Assembly: GCA_030621915.1 (NCBI GenBank)
Contig: JAUXGV010000004.1
Coordinates: forward strand, 1-41,376
Origin: Flavobacteriaceae bacterium
Lineage (GTDB): Bacteria > Bacteroidota > Bacteroidia > Flavobacteriales > Flavobacteriaceae
Length of the DNA: 41,376 bases
Direction: 5' to 3'
Positions 18,904-28,512 of this stretch are shown here, in pieces (the stretch's first letter is position 1; every line of letters starts with the position of its first letter). A program made the translations under genes and the position numbers. The notes beneath the pieces are model-generated. The model made no database searches. It saw nothing but the letters and a program-made list of their open reading frames with translations, and was not told where the DNA came from.

Positions 18904-21180
18904 TTAGTTACTTACTGGATTTTCTCCCATTATAATTTTTAAAGTGCTACCATTTTTAATGTCACTGTGATTAAAATATAGTTCTTCTTGTTTGACTTCG
19001 TTTAAATAAAATTCTTGTACATAACTATTTTTTGCACTATTGTTTTCTGTTATAATTGTAAAAATATTGCCATTGTTTATTGGAATTTCAACTTTATCAA
19101 ATATGGGTCTACCAATGGCATAAACCGGTTTTCCGGGTGTAACCTGATAAAAGCCCATGGCATTTAAAATATACCAGGCACTCATTTGTCCGCAATCTTC
19201 ATTACCAATAATTCCATCAGGTTCTGTAGAATAAAAATCTTTAAGTATTTGATCTACTAACTTCTGAGTTTTCCAAGGTTGGCCGGCAAGCGTATAAAAA
19301 TAAGCAATATGATGACTAGGTTCATTTCCGTGTGCATATTGGCCAATCAAACCTGTAATATCTCCACTGGCATCTTCACCTTCAATTTCTGAGGAGGTTG
19401 TAAATAAGGTGTCTAATTTCTGAGTGAATTTTTCCTTGCTACCATATAAATTAATTAACCCATCAACATCGTGGGGTACAAACCAGGTCCATTGCCAGGC
19501 ATTACCTTCAACATATGATGAAGATTCATGACTTGAATATTTAGGATTAAAAGGTGATACCCATGAACCATCTTCATTTTTACCTCGCATAAATCCGGTT
19601 TCAGTATCAAAATAACGTTCATAATTTTTGGCTCGTTTTTGAAAGACTTGAACAATAGAGTCATTTTGATTCATTTTTGCGATTTGTGCTATACACCAAT
19701 CATAATAAGACATTTCCAAACCGAAAGAAACAGATTTTATGATTTTATCAGCGGGAATGTGATTTCCTTCATTGACATATTTGTTATACAATGGCATGAG
19801 TGGTTTCTTTCTCGGATTTTTAGTTTCTTCAACCAACCAAGGTTTATAGGATGCACTATTCAACGATGCTTCTAAAGCCAATTTTTTATCTATACCAGGA
19901 ATTTCTTTTGACAAGGCATCTGCAATATTTGCCACCGCCGGATAGCCCACCATGGTCGATGTATAATTCGATGCCAAGGGCCACATGGGTAAAAAATTAC
20001 CTTCCTGATATTTTACCAATAAATTGTTGACATAATTAGCAGATCTTTTTTCATCAATAATTGTCATTAAAGGATGTAAAGCTCTAAAAGTATCCCATAA
20101 AGAATAGACTGTATAGTTCATATCATTCTTAAACGATTGATGGATTTTTTTATCCATTCCTCTATATCTGCCATCAACATCCTGATACATCATAGGAGCG
20201 ATCATACTATGATACATGGCTGTATAAAATATTTTTAAATCATCTTGATTATCGGTTTCGACTTTTATTCTTTCTAACTCTTGTTGCCAAACCTCTTCCG
20301 AATCCCTTTGAACCTTATTAAAATCCCAATCCGCTAACTCAGCTTCCATGTTTTTTTGAGCGCCCTCCACATCCACAGCAGAAATACTGACTTTTATAAA
20401 TAAGGGTTCTTCATTTTCTAATTCATTAAAGCTAAATTTGGCATATAGATTCTTCCCAGTATATTTGATTGATTTATGAATAGGTTTTTGGTCCACAATC
20501 ACCGAATCAATTTCAAAGGGACTGGAAAATTCAGCATAAAAATATACCTTGTGATCATTGGCCCAACCCTTTGAATGTTTCAAGCCTCTAATTGTACTAT
20601 TATCTATTATTTCCAACTCATTGAAAATATTGCTATGACCCCAGGTACGTTGAAGGATATGGCCAACATCTACCAATAATTTTTTTGGTTCATCTCCTTT
20701 AAAATGGTATTGATGAATCCCTACATGATCTGTTGCTGCCAATTCAGCTTTTACATCATAATTGTCAAATTCAACAGAATAATACCCAACTTTCGCATGC
20801 TCCTTGTTTTTATCAAAAGTAGCGATTGGTTTTCCCTTTAATTCACCTGTATAAGGCAATAATAATATATCACCCATATCACCAATGCCTGTTCCACTCA
20901 AATGTGTATGTGAAAATCCATAGATGGTTTGATCATCATAGTGATAACCGCTTGATGCGTCCCAACCGTTTAATTTAGTATCTGGACTCAATTGAACCAT
21001 ACCGTGGGGCCGAACAGGCCCTGGAAAAGTATGCCCATGAAAACCAGTACCGATAAAGGGATCAACATATCGTAATAAATCAATCTCAGTTTTACTTTTC
21101 TGTTCAACTTTTTCTTCACAACTCAAAATTAGAATTGACAGAAAAAATAAAAACGAAATGTTTATTTTTAAATACTGCAT
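18904..21180 (-). CDS. GH92 family alpha-mannosidase, lipoprotein
   Basis: Lipobox LILSC; VDPFIGTGFHGHTFPGPVRPHGMVQLSPDT, GYHYDDQTIYGFSHTHLSGTG, NEDCGQMSAWYILNAMGFYQVTPG: classical GH92 motifs. Confidence 0.96.
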   Translation of the reverse strand: MQYLKINISFLFFLSILILSCEEKVEQKSKTEIDLLRYVDPFIGTGFHGHTFPGPVRPHGMVQLSPDTKLNGWDASSGYHYDDQTIYGFSHTHLSGTGIGDMGDILLLPYTGELKGKPIATFDKNKEHAKVGYYSVEFDNYDVKAELAATDHVGIHQYHFKGDEPKKLLVDVGHILQRTWGHSNIFNELEIIDNSTIRGLKHSKGWANDHKVYFYAEFSSPFEIDSVIVDQKPIHKSIKYTGKNLYAKFSFNELENEEPLFIKVSISAVDVEGAQKNMEAELADWDFNKVQRDSEEVWQQELERIKVETDNQDDLKIFYTAMYHSMIAPMMYQDVDGRYRGMDKKIHQSFKNDMNYTVYSLWDTFRALHPLMTIIDEKRSANYVNNLLVKYQEGNFLPMWPLASNYTSTMVGYPAVANIADALSKEIPGIDKKLALEASLNSASYKPWLVEETKNPRKKPLMPLYNKYVNEGNHIPADKIIKSVSFGLEMSYYDWCIAQIAKMNQNDSIVQVFQKRAKNYERYFDTETGFMRGKNEDGSWVSPFNPKYSSHESSSYVEGNAWQWTWFVPHDVDGLINLYGSKEKFTQKLDTLFTTSSEIEGEDASGDITGLIGQYAHGNEPSHHIAYFYTLAGQPWKTQKLVDQILKDFYSTEPDGIIGNEDCGQMSAWYILNAMGFYQVTPGKPVYAIGRPIFDKVEIPINNGNIFTIITENNSAKNSYVQEFYLNEVKQEELYFNHSDIKNGSTLKIIMGENPVSN

Positions 21181-21331
21181 GTGGGTATTATTTTTTAAAT
21201 GATATTTCTTATTCCTTCATTTGCCAATTTAGGAATAATTAAATAGAGTGACAATTAGCGAAATTACAAATCTATATTAGATCGAATAAAAATCAAACAT
21301 TAAACAGACTCAATCTGATACTTTAATTACC

Positions 21332-21339
21332 TATATTTG
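21332..21339 (+). promoter_or_regulatory. Bacteroidota -7-like promoter element TATATTTG upstream of the AraC gene
   Basis: tatatttg matches TAnnTTTG about 46 bp upstream of the ATG; the -33 element is not convincing. Confidence 0.35.
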
Positions 21340-21384
21340 TCAAAACCATCTGATTTAGGTAATAATCAAAGAAATTAAATATTT

Positions 21385-22254
21385 ATGAAACTTCATTTAT
21401 TGGATAGAAGTAGTTTAAACGATTGTTCCTTTACTACAAAAATCAATCACTATCCGCATTTTTTAAAAGTGTGGCATTTTCATCCTGAATTGGAACTGGT
21501 TTATATTAAAAAAAGCAGAGGTACTCGATTTATTGGGGACAGTATTGAAAAATTTGAGAAAGGAGAAATCGTTTTGATTGGTGAAAACTTACCTCATATG
21601 TGGTTGAATGATGACGAATATTTTAAAAAATCTTCAAAATTAGTTGCAGAAGCAGTGGGTATTCATTTTGAAAAGGAATTTTTGGGACGTGAATTTTTTA
21701 AAATTCCGGAAATGAACCATATTTCAAAATTAATTATAAGAGCCAAAGTTGGGATTAAATTTACTAATGTAAGTGAAGATATTATACATAAATTCAATCA
21801 CATTGTTGACCTTAATGGTTTTGAAAAAACCATGGAATTGATAAATTTGTTGAACTATTTAGCCAATCATAAGTATTATACCTTATTATCAAGTAGTGGG
21901 TATATGGACTCATTTACATATATCAATAATGAGAATATGATCAAAACTTATGAATATGTTTATAACAATTTTACCGATGTAATTTATCTAAAGGATGTGG
22001 CTGATGTGATCAATATGAATCCAGCCTCTTTTAGTCGGTTTTTTAAAAGAGTAAATCGAAAACCTTTTTCCAGATTCTTAAACGATGTAAGAATTGGATA
22101 TGCTTGTAAATTGATGATAGAAAGTAAGCGTGATATTACCTCCATTTGTTTCGAATCGGGCTTTAATAATATTTCCAATTTTAATCGACAATTCAAAAAA
22201 ATAAAGGGAATGTCACCTTCAAAATACATCAAACTTCATGATATAAAGGAGTAA
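21385..22254 (+). CDS. AraC-family transcriptional regulator
   Basis: Cupin-like N-terminus; C-terminal HTH YLKDVADVINMNPASFSRFFKRVNRKPFSRFLNDVRIGYACKLMIESKRDITSICFESGFNNISNFNRQFKKIKGMSPSKY. Confidence 0.96.
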   Translation: MKLHLLDRSSLNDCSFTTKINHYPHFLKVWHFHPELELVYIKKSRGTRFIGDSIEKFEKGEIVLIGENLPHMWLNDDEYFKKSSKLVAEAVGIHFEKEFLGREFFKIPEMNHISKLIIRAKVGIKFTNVSEDIIHKFNHIVDLNGFEKTMELINLLNYLANHKYYTLLSSSGYMDSFTYINNENMIKTYEYVYNNFTDVIYLKDVADVINMNPASFSRFFKRVNRKPFSRFLNDVRIGYACKLMIESKRDITSICFESGFNNISNFNRQFKKIKGMSPSKYIKLHDIKE

Positions 22255-22353
22255 TTCATTTGAAGGGCAAAAAAAGTATCATATTTGGCAACATCAATTG
22301 TTGTTGTTGATATCTGCAAGCTATATTTTTGTATTAAATTTAAATATAATCTA

Positions 22354-23688
22354 ATGCATGATATTCTAATTACGGATATTGAGATTAAAGATATTCGATT
22401 TCCAACAAGTAAATCCTTGGATGGATCTGATGCAATGAATCCTGACCCGGATTATTCTGCTGCCTACGTAATTTTAAAAACAAATCATCCTGATCATTTG
22501 GAAGGCCATGGCCTTACATTTACAATAGGCAGGGGAAATGAAATTTGCGTTGCCGCCATCAAATCTTTAATTCCTTTAATTCAAGGTAAAAATTTAAAAG
22601 ATTTTACAAAGGATATGGGTTCATTTTGGAAAATGATTACCGGTGACAGCCAATTGAGATGGCTAGGGCCAGAAAAAGGGGTCATTCATTTAGCGACCGG
22701 TGCCGTTGTAAATGCAGTTTGGGATTTATATGCTAAAGTAGAACAAAAGCCATTGTGGAAATTGCTGGCGGATATGACCCCCGAGGAATTGGTGAGCTGT
22801 ATAGATTTCACCTATATCACTGATGCAATAACTCCACAAGAGGCCCTTGAATTATTAAAAAATAAAGCTTCAACCAAGCAAAACAGAATTGATCATCTAA
22901 TGGAAAAAGGATATCCCGCCTATACTACATCAGCCGGATGGTTGGGTTATTCTGATGACAAAATGCGATTATTATGTAAGGAAGCCAAGGCAGAAGGTTT
23001 TAGGCATATGAAGATGAAAGTGGGATCGAATCTACAAGATGATATGCGAAGAGCCGCCATTATCCGTGAAGAAATTGGAGAAGACTTACAATTGATGATG
23101 GATGCCAACCAGAAATGGGACGTGGATGAAGCCATCACAAATATGGAATCCTTGGCTCAATTTAATCCCTGGTGGATTGAAGAGCCAACCAGTCCGGATG
23201 ACATATTAGGTCATGCGAAAATAGCTAAGGCTGTAGCCCCCATAAAAGTTGCCACAGGAGAACATTGCCAAAACAGGGTAATGTTCAAACAATTGATGCA
23301 GGCGGGTGCCATTGAAATTTGTCAAATTGATAGTTGTCGTGTTGGTGGAGTGAATGAGATTTTGGCAATCTTGTTGATGGCCGCCAAATTTAATATTCCT
23401 GTTTGTCCACATGCTGGAGGGGTGGGTCTATGTGAATACGTACAACATTTATCGATGATCGATTATATTGCAATAAGCGGTTCCTTAGAAAATAGAATTA
23501 TTGAATATGTTGATCACTTACATGAACATTTCTTAGACCCTGTTGTCATAGAAAATGGTGCCTATCTCCCTCCCAATATACCGGGATATAGTATCACCAT
23601 GAAAAGTGAATCTTTAAAGGATTATGAATTTCCTCATGGCAAAATTTGGAATGAGGAACTAAAAATAAAAAATAATGACACAATTTAG
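22354..23688 (+). CDS. L-fuconate dehydratase (enolase superfamily)
   Basis: DIRFPTSKSLDGSDAMNPDPDYSAAYVILKT resembles fuconate dehydratase N-termini; enolase-superfamily metal/catalytic segments MKMKVG, DANQKWDVDEA, EEPTSPDD, GEHCQNR. ATG at 22354 preferred over the TTG at 22285. Confidence 0.9.
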   Translation: MHDILITDIEIKDIRFPTSKSLDGSDAMNPDPDYSAAYVILKTNHPDHLEGHGLTFTIGRGNEICVAAIKSLIPLIQGKNLKDFTKDMGSFWKMITGDSQLRWLGPEKGVIHLATGAVVNAVWDLYAKVEQKPLWKLLADMTPEELVSCIDFTYITDAITPQEALELLKNKASTKQNRIDHLMEKGYPAYTTSAGWLGYSDDKMRLLCKEAKAEGFRHMKMKVGSNLQDDMRRAAIIREEIGEDLQLMMDANQKWDVDEAITNMESLAQFNPWWIEEPTSPDDILGHAKIAKAVAPIKVATGEHCQNRVMFKQLMQAGAIEICQIDSCRVGGVNEILAILLMAAKFNIPVCPHAGGVGLCEYVQHLSMIDYIAISGSLENRIIEYVDHLHEHFLDPVVIENGAYLPPNIPGYSITMKSESLKDYEFPHGKIWNEELKIKNNDTI

Positions 23689-24454
23689 TTTAAAAGGAAA
23701 AACAGCCATTGTTACAGGTGGAGCCAGTGGAATTGGCAAAGCAATTGCATTGAAATTCGCTAGCCAGGGAGCTCATGTCCATATTTTGGAACTGAATGCA
23801 GAAACAGCACAACAAACAGTTGACGAAATTGTTGGTGAAAATAAATTAGCAACCGCTCATTCATGTAATGTGGCAATTCAAAAAGAAGTTTTTGATGCTG
23901 TCAATTCCATTGCACAAACTTCTAAAATTGATATTTTGGTGAACAATGCAGGTATTGCTCATGTAGGTAACTTGGAAGGTACTGAAGAGGCCGATCTTGA
24001 TAGATTATACGAGGTAAATATAAAAGGGGTTTATAATTGTATGAAAGCTTCTATTAAAAATATGAAAGAAAATGGGGGTGGCGTGATTCTCAATTTGGCT
24101 TCCATTGCATCATCTGTTGGCCTTTCAGATAGGTTTGCTTATTCAATGACCAAGGGAGCAGTACTCACCATGACCTATTCGGTTGCCAAGGATTATGTTT
24201 CTAATAATATTAGATGCAATTGTATTTCTCCGGGAAGAGTACATACACCTTTTGTAGATGGTTTTATCTCTAAAAATTACCCCGGTAAAGAAAAAGAAAT
24301 GTTTGAGGCCTTGTCTAAAACTCAACCTATTGGAAGAATGGGGCAACCTGAAGAAATTGCCAACTTAGCCTTGTTTTTATGTTCGGATGAAGCTGGTTTT
24401 ATTACAGGAACAGACTACCCTATTGACGGAGGGTTTATTAAGCTTAATGGTTAA
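23675..24454 (+). CDS. SDR-family dehydrogenase, probable 2-keto-3-deoxy-L-fuconate dehydrogenase
   Basis: TGGASGIGKAIA, NNAGIAHVG, YSMTKGA SDR motifs; overlaps the fuconate dehydratase gene by 14 nt. Confidence 0.85.
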   Translation: MTQFSLKGKTAIVTGGASGIGKAIALKFASQGAHVHILELNAETAQQTVDEIVGENKLATAHSCNVAIQKEVFDAVNSIAQTSKIDILVNNAGIAHVGNLEGTEEADLDRLYEVNIKGVYNCMKASIKNMKENGGGVILNLASIASSVGLSDRFAYSMTKGAVLTMTYSVAKDYVSNNIRCNCISPGRVHTPFVDGFISKNYPGKEKEMFEALSKTQPIGRMGQPEEIANLALFLCSDEAGFITGTDYPIDGGFIKLNG

Positions 24455-24483
24455 ATTAATATTTTTAATAAAATCTAAAAACC

Positions 24484-25959
24484 ATGAAAAATTTGAAATT
24501 CATTTTTGGATTAATTTGTTTTATTTATTCTATAACCGCCATTTCTCAAACCAAATATGAAGCAACTTGGGAATCGTTAGATTCAAGACCAATTCCTGAT
24601 TGGTTTGGTGACGCTAAATTTGGAATTTTTATTCATTGGGGACCTTATTCGGTTCCTGCTTGGTCGCCAAAAGGAACTTATTCTGAATGGTATCAATATT
24701 GGCTTCAAAGTTCCAAATTATTTGGAAATGGCGAATTTAAAGGTGATGAAGTTACTCAATATCACAACAAAACTTATGGTGAAGATTTTGATTATTATAA
24801 ATTTGGCGAACTGTTTAAGGCCGATTTATTCGACCCCGATCAATGGGCTCAATTATTTGAAAAAGCCGGTGCTAAGTATATAGTCCTCACTTCAAAACAT
24901 CATGATGGATTTACCTTATGGCCCAATGAAGAAGCTAATGATAGAGGCTTTGCCTGGAACAGTATGGAAATTGGCCCCAAAAGAGATTTGGTAGGCGAAT
25001 TAACTACTGCAGTAAAAAAGACACCTGTTAAAATGGGCTTATATTATTCTTTATATGAATGGTATCACCCCTTATGGATCAATGATAAAGATCGATTTGT
25101 AGACGAACACTATTTACCTCAGGTAAAGGATCTTGTAACCAAGTATAGTCCCGATATTTTATGGGCTGATGGAGAATGGGAGATGGAAGCAGAAAAATGG
25201 AGATCAACAGAATTTCTATCCTGGTTATTCAATGAATCGAACGTAAAAAATTCAATTGTTGTTAACGATAGATGGGGAAAGGGAATCAGAAAAAATCACG
25301 GAGGTTATTTTACAACTGAGTATGAATCGGAAGCCCCAGAATTTGAAAAACCATGGGAAGAATGCAGGGGTATGGGATTTTCTTTTGGATACAACCAGAA
25401 TGAAGATGCTCAAGACTATAATTCGCCAAAAGCGTTAACCTTAATGTTGGTAAACATTGTAAGTACCGGTGGTAATTTATTGTTAGACATAGGCCCTGAT
25501 TCAAGAGGAAATATTCCAGTAATCATGCAGGAACGACTTTTACAATTGGGAGGCTGGCTAGAAACAAACGGTGAAGCAATTTACGGTACCAAACCATGGA
25601 ATAATTCATTTCAATGGTCGGAAGGAGAACGTAATTTTAAACCTAAACAACATTATCTGGGAGGTGATTTTATTTTGAAACAAACCATTGATCCAGAACC
25701 CGGATATGCGGTTAAAGAACTTTTCTTTACGCAAAACGATTCCAATTATTTTGCCATCAGTCCAAAATGGCCCACCCAATATTTATCCATTAAAAATTTT
25801 AAACCTGTTTCCGGTTCTACTGTTACTCTTTTAGCAACCGGTGAAATATTAAATTGGCAAATGAAAAACAAGAATATGATCATTGAAATGCCTCTTCTTG
25901 ATATCAATAAAATTTCGGATAAGGATCCCTATGCCTGGGCATTTAAAATCTCAAAATAA
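24484..25959 (+). CDS. GH29 alpha-L-fucosidase
   Basis: DWFGDAKFGIFIHWGPYSVPAW, LTSKHHDGFTLWP, ILWADGEWE (nucleophile region); signal peptide. Confidence 0.95.
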   Translation: MKNLKFIFGLICFIYSITAISQTKYEATWESLDSRPIPDWFGDAKFGIFIHWGPYSVPAWSPKGTYSEWYQYWLQSSKLFGNGEFKGDEVTQYHNKTYGEDFDYYKFGELFKADLFDPDQWAQLFEKAGAKYIVLTSKHHDGFTLWPNEEANDRGFAWNSMEIGPKRDLVGELTTAVKKTPVKMGLYYSLYEWYHPLWINDKDRFVDEHYLPQVKDLVTKYSPDILWADGEWEMEAEKWRSTEFLSWLFNESNVKNSIVVNDRWGKGIRKNHGGYFTTEYESEAPEFEKPWEECRGMGFSFGYNQNEDAQDYNSPKALTLMLVNIVSTGGNLLLDIGPDSRGNIPVIMQERLLQLGGWLETNGEAIYGTKPWNNSFQWSEGERNFKPKQHYLGGDFILKQTIDPEPGYAVKELFFTQNDSNYFAISPKWPTQYLSIKNFKPVSGSTVTLLATGEILNWQMKNKNMIIEMPLLDINKISDKDPYAWAFKISK

Positions 25960-26196
25960 ATGAAACAATTATTTTATCTTGGATTTTTTCTCTTGTCAAT
26001 TTCGGGATGTCAAATACCCGTTGAGACCATTTATATCAGTTCATCCGGTGAAATTGAAGATCAGAAAAATGAAGAGATTAATGCAATTCCCGATTTAATG
26101 AATATTTATGAAGGTCATAATTGGAAGGGAAAATTGAACCTAATTGTATATAGAAATCAAGAACCAATGAACCTCCTCTTAGCAACAAAAAAATAA
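25960..26196 (+). CDS. Small putative lipoprotein (78 aa), possibly a truncated beta-helix protein N-terminus
   Basis: ATG directly follows the GH29 TAA; lipobox SISGC; IYISSSGEIEDQ resembles the 'YVSxxGxD' start of beta-helix lipoproteins. Confidence 0.5.
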   Translation: MKQLFYLGFFLLSISGCQIPVETIYISSSGEIEDQKNEEINAIPDLMNIYEGHNWKGKLNLIVYRNQEPMNLLLATKK

Positions 26197-26202
26197 TTTA
26201 AA

Positions 26203-28437
26203 ATGATCAAAAATATATTTCAAATCCTATTCATTATTCTTTTTACAATTTCATGCAAGGAGAAATCGGCTAAACTCATTCCTTTAACCAGTACAATTGA
26301 ACTTGGAGAACACGAATCAAAAGATTCAATAATACTTAAAGCCGCACATGTAATTCCTACGCCCAATCAATATGAAGCTTTAAAAAATGAATTTATCGCC
26401 TTCATCCACTTTGGTCCAAATACTTTTACTCGAATGGAATGGGGAAATGGTTTTGAAGATCCTAAAATTTTCAATCTTCAAAATTTAGATACAGACCAAT
26501 GGTGTGAAGCTATGAAAAGCGCAGGAATGAAAATGGTGATTATTACCGTAAAGCATCATGATGGCTTTGTACTTTGGCAAAGCAGATATACCAAGCATGG
26601 TATTATGTCTTCTCCTTTTAAAGAGGGAAAAGGAGATGTGTTAAAAGAGTTATCAGCGTCCTGTCAAAAATTTGGATTAAAATTAGGTGTTTACCTATCT
26701 CCCGCCGACTTATATCAAATTGAAAACCGGGAAGGGTTATATGGCAATTTAAGTGAATATTCTGACCGAATCATCCCTCGTCCCATCGAAGGAAGGCCTT
26801 TTGAGAACAAAACTACTTTTACCTTTAAAGTAGATGATTATAATGAATATTTCCTAAACCAATTATTTGAATTATTAACTGAATATGGCCCTATTGATGA
26901 AGTTTGGTTTGATGGTGCCCATCCCAAAAGAAAGGGAGGGCAAAAATATAATTACATTGCCTGGAAGGAGCTTATCTCAACCCTTGCTCCAAAGGCTGTG
27001 GTTTTTGGAAAACAAGATATTCGCTGGTGCGGAAACGAATCCGGCGGCACCAGAGAAACCGAATGGAATATTATTCCTTACCAGGATGATCCAAATCTGA
27101 TGAATAGTTTTGCCGATATTACTGGTGAAGATATAGGAAGCAGAGATAAAATATACGAGGCTAAATTTTTACATTATCAACAAGCGGAAACAAATACATC
27201 CATCAGAGAAGGCTGGTTTTATCGAGATGAAGAAAAACAAAAAGTAAGAAGCGCCGATGATGTATTTGATATCTATGAAAGATCTGTTGGTGGAAATTCA
27301 ACTTTTTTATTAAATATCCCGCCAAACAGAGAAGGTAACTTATCACCTGAAGATGTTAAAGTATTGAAGGAAGTTGGCAAGCGAATCGAAGAGACCTATC
27401 ATCATAATATGTTTGAAAATGCCAAGGGTCCGAAAAGGGTTTTGGATAATGATATCATCAGTTATGTATTAGTCGATGATACCAATCATGAAATAATAAT
27501 AGAGACTCCACAAGTAATTACCACAAATCGAATCGTTATTCAAGAGTCTATTACAACACATGGTGAAAGAATAGAAAAACATGCCCTCGACGCCTGGATA
27601 GATAATCAATGGAAAGAAATTGCAACTGCAAGCAATGTTGGATATAAAAGAATTCTTCGATTTCCGGATATTACTTCTGATAAATTTAGAATTCGAGTTT
27701 TAGAATCTCGCTTAAATCCTGCTATCTCTAATATCAGTGCTCATTATTATAATACCAGACCTCCTCAATTGAGTGTTTCAAGAAATCTAGATGGCCTTAT
27801 AACAATTGCACCAAAAAAAGATGAATTTAGTTGGAAGCCTCATGGTGAAGATATCATTGGAAATATGAATGGGAGGTTCGAAATCAGATATACCATCGAT
27901 GGAACAGATCCGACTGATAATTCCAAATTGTATGTGGAACCTGTTTTGATCAATTCAAATAAAATTAAGGCGAGGGCTTTTAATAAAGATCAAATGGGTA
28001 GTGTGGCTTCCGTTGAATTTGGCATCGTAAAAAAAGGGTGGACAGTTTTAAAAACTGATAGTCAAAGTAGGGATCATAAAGGAGAACATTCAATGGATGA
28101 AGACCCGTCAACCTATTGGCAATCTGGAGAGAAAGGCAAGGCCCATTTTATATCTATAGATTTAGGCAAAGAACACACACTTAAAAGTTTTGCTTATACA
28201 CCTCAAGTAAGGAATTCAGAAGGTATGATTGAAAAAGGGGTCATCAAAACAAGTAAAAATGGGAAAAATTGGAAAAAACTAGAAGAATTTGAATTTGGTA
28301 ATTTGATCAACGATCCTGTAGTGAGACGACATTATTTTAAGGAATCCATCAATACTCAATATATTCGAATTGAATCTAAAGTTATTGCAGGCAATAAAAA
28401 GACAGCTGCGATCGCCGAAATAGATTTTTTTGAATAA
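26203..28437 (+). CDS. GH29 alpha-L-fucosidase with C-terminal FN3-like and F5/8 type C (CBM32-like) regions, lipoprotein
   Basis: Lipobox TISC; NEFIAFIHFGPNTFTRMEWGNG, VKHHDGFVLWQS, IDEVWFDGAHP; C-terminal region FEIRYTIDGTDPT then ... DEDPSTYWQSGEKGKAHFISIDLGKEHTLKSFAYTPQ ... YIRIES. Confidence 0.93.
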   Translation: MIKNIFQILFIILFTISCKEKSAKLIPLTSTIELGEHESKDSIILKAAHVIPTPNQYEALKNEFIAFIHFGPNTFTRMEWGNGFEDPKIFNLQNLDTDQWCEAMKSAGMKMVIITVKHHDGFVLWQSRYTKHGIMSSPFKEGKGDVLKELSASCQKFGLKLGVYLSPADLYQIENREGLYGNLSEYSDRIIPRPIEGRPFENKTTFTFKVDDYNEYFLNQLFELLTEYGPIDEVWFDGAHPKRKGGQKYNYIAWKELISTLAPKAVVFGKQDIRWCGNESGGTRETEWNIIPYQDDPNLMNSFADITGEDIGSRDKIYEAKFLHYQQAETNTSIREGWFYRDEEKQKVRSADDVFDIYERSVGGNSTFLLNIPPNREGNLSPEDVKVLKEVGKRIEETYHHNMFENAKGPKRVLDNDIISYVLVDDTNHEIIIETPQVITTNRIVIQESITTHGERIEKHALDAWIDNQWKEIATASNVGYKRILRFPDITSDKFRIRVLESRLNPAISNISAHYYNTRPPQLSVSRNLDGLITIAPKKDEFSWKPHGEDIIGNMNGRFEIRYTIDGTDPTDNSKLYVEPVLINSNKIKARAFNKDQMGSVASVEFGIVKKGWTVLKTDSQSRDHKGEHSMDEDPSTYWQSGEKGKAHFISIDLGKEHTLKSFAYTPQVRNSEGMIEKGVIKTSKNGKNWKKLEEFEFGNLINDPVVRRHYFKESINTQYIRIESKVIAGNKKTAAIAEIDFFE

Positions 28438-28512
28438 ATTTGAGATGAGAATAGATTTTTAAAAAAATGATTCAGATTAGAAACATATCTATTCATATTA
28501 AATACCTTTGAA

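Noticed and set aside
24605-24883. Out-of-frame plus-strand ORFs inside the GH29 and other genes (also 25256-25438, 26885-27100, 11535-11720, 37571-37780)
   Set aside because: Overlap confidently identified CDSs in another frame, with no motif or independent start context.
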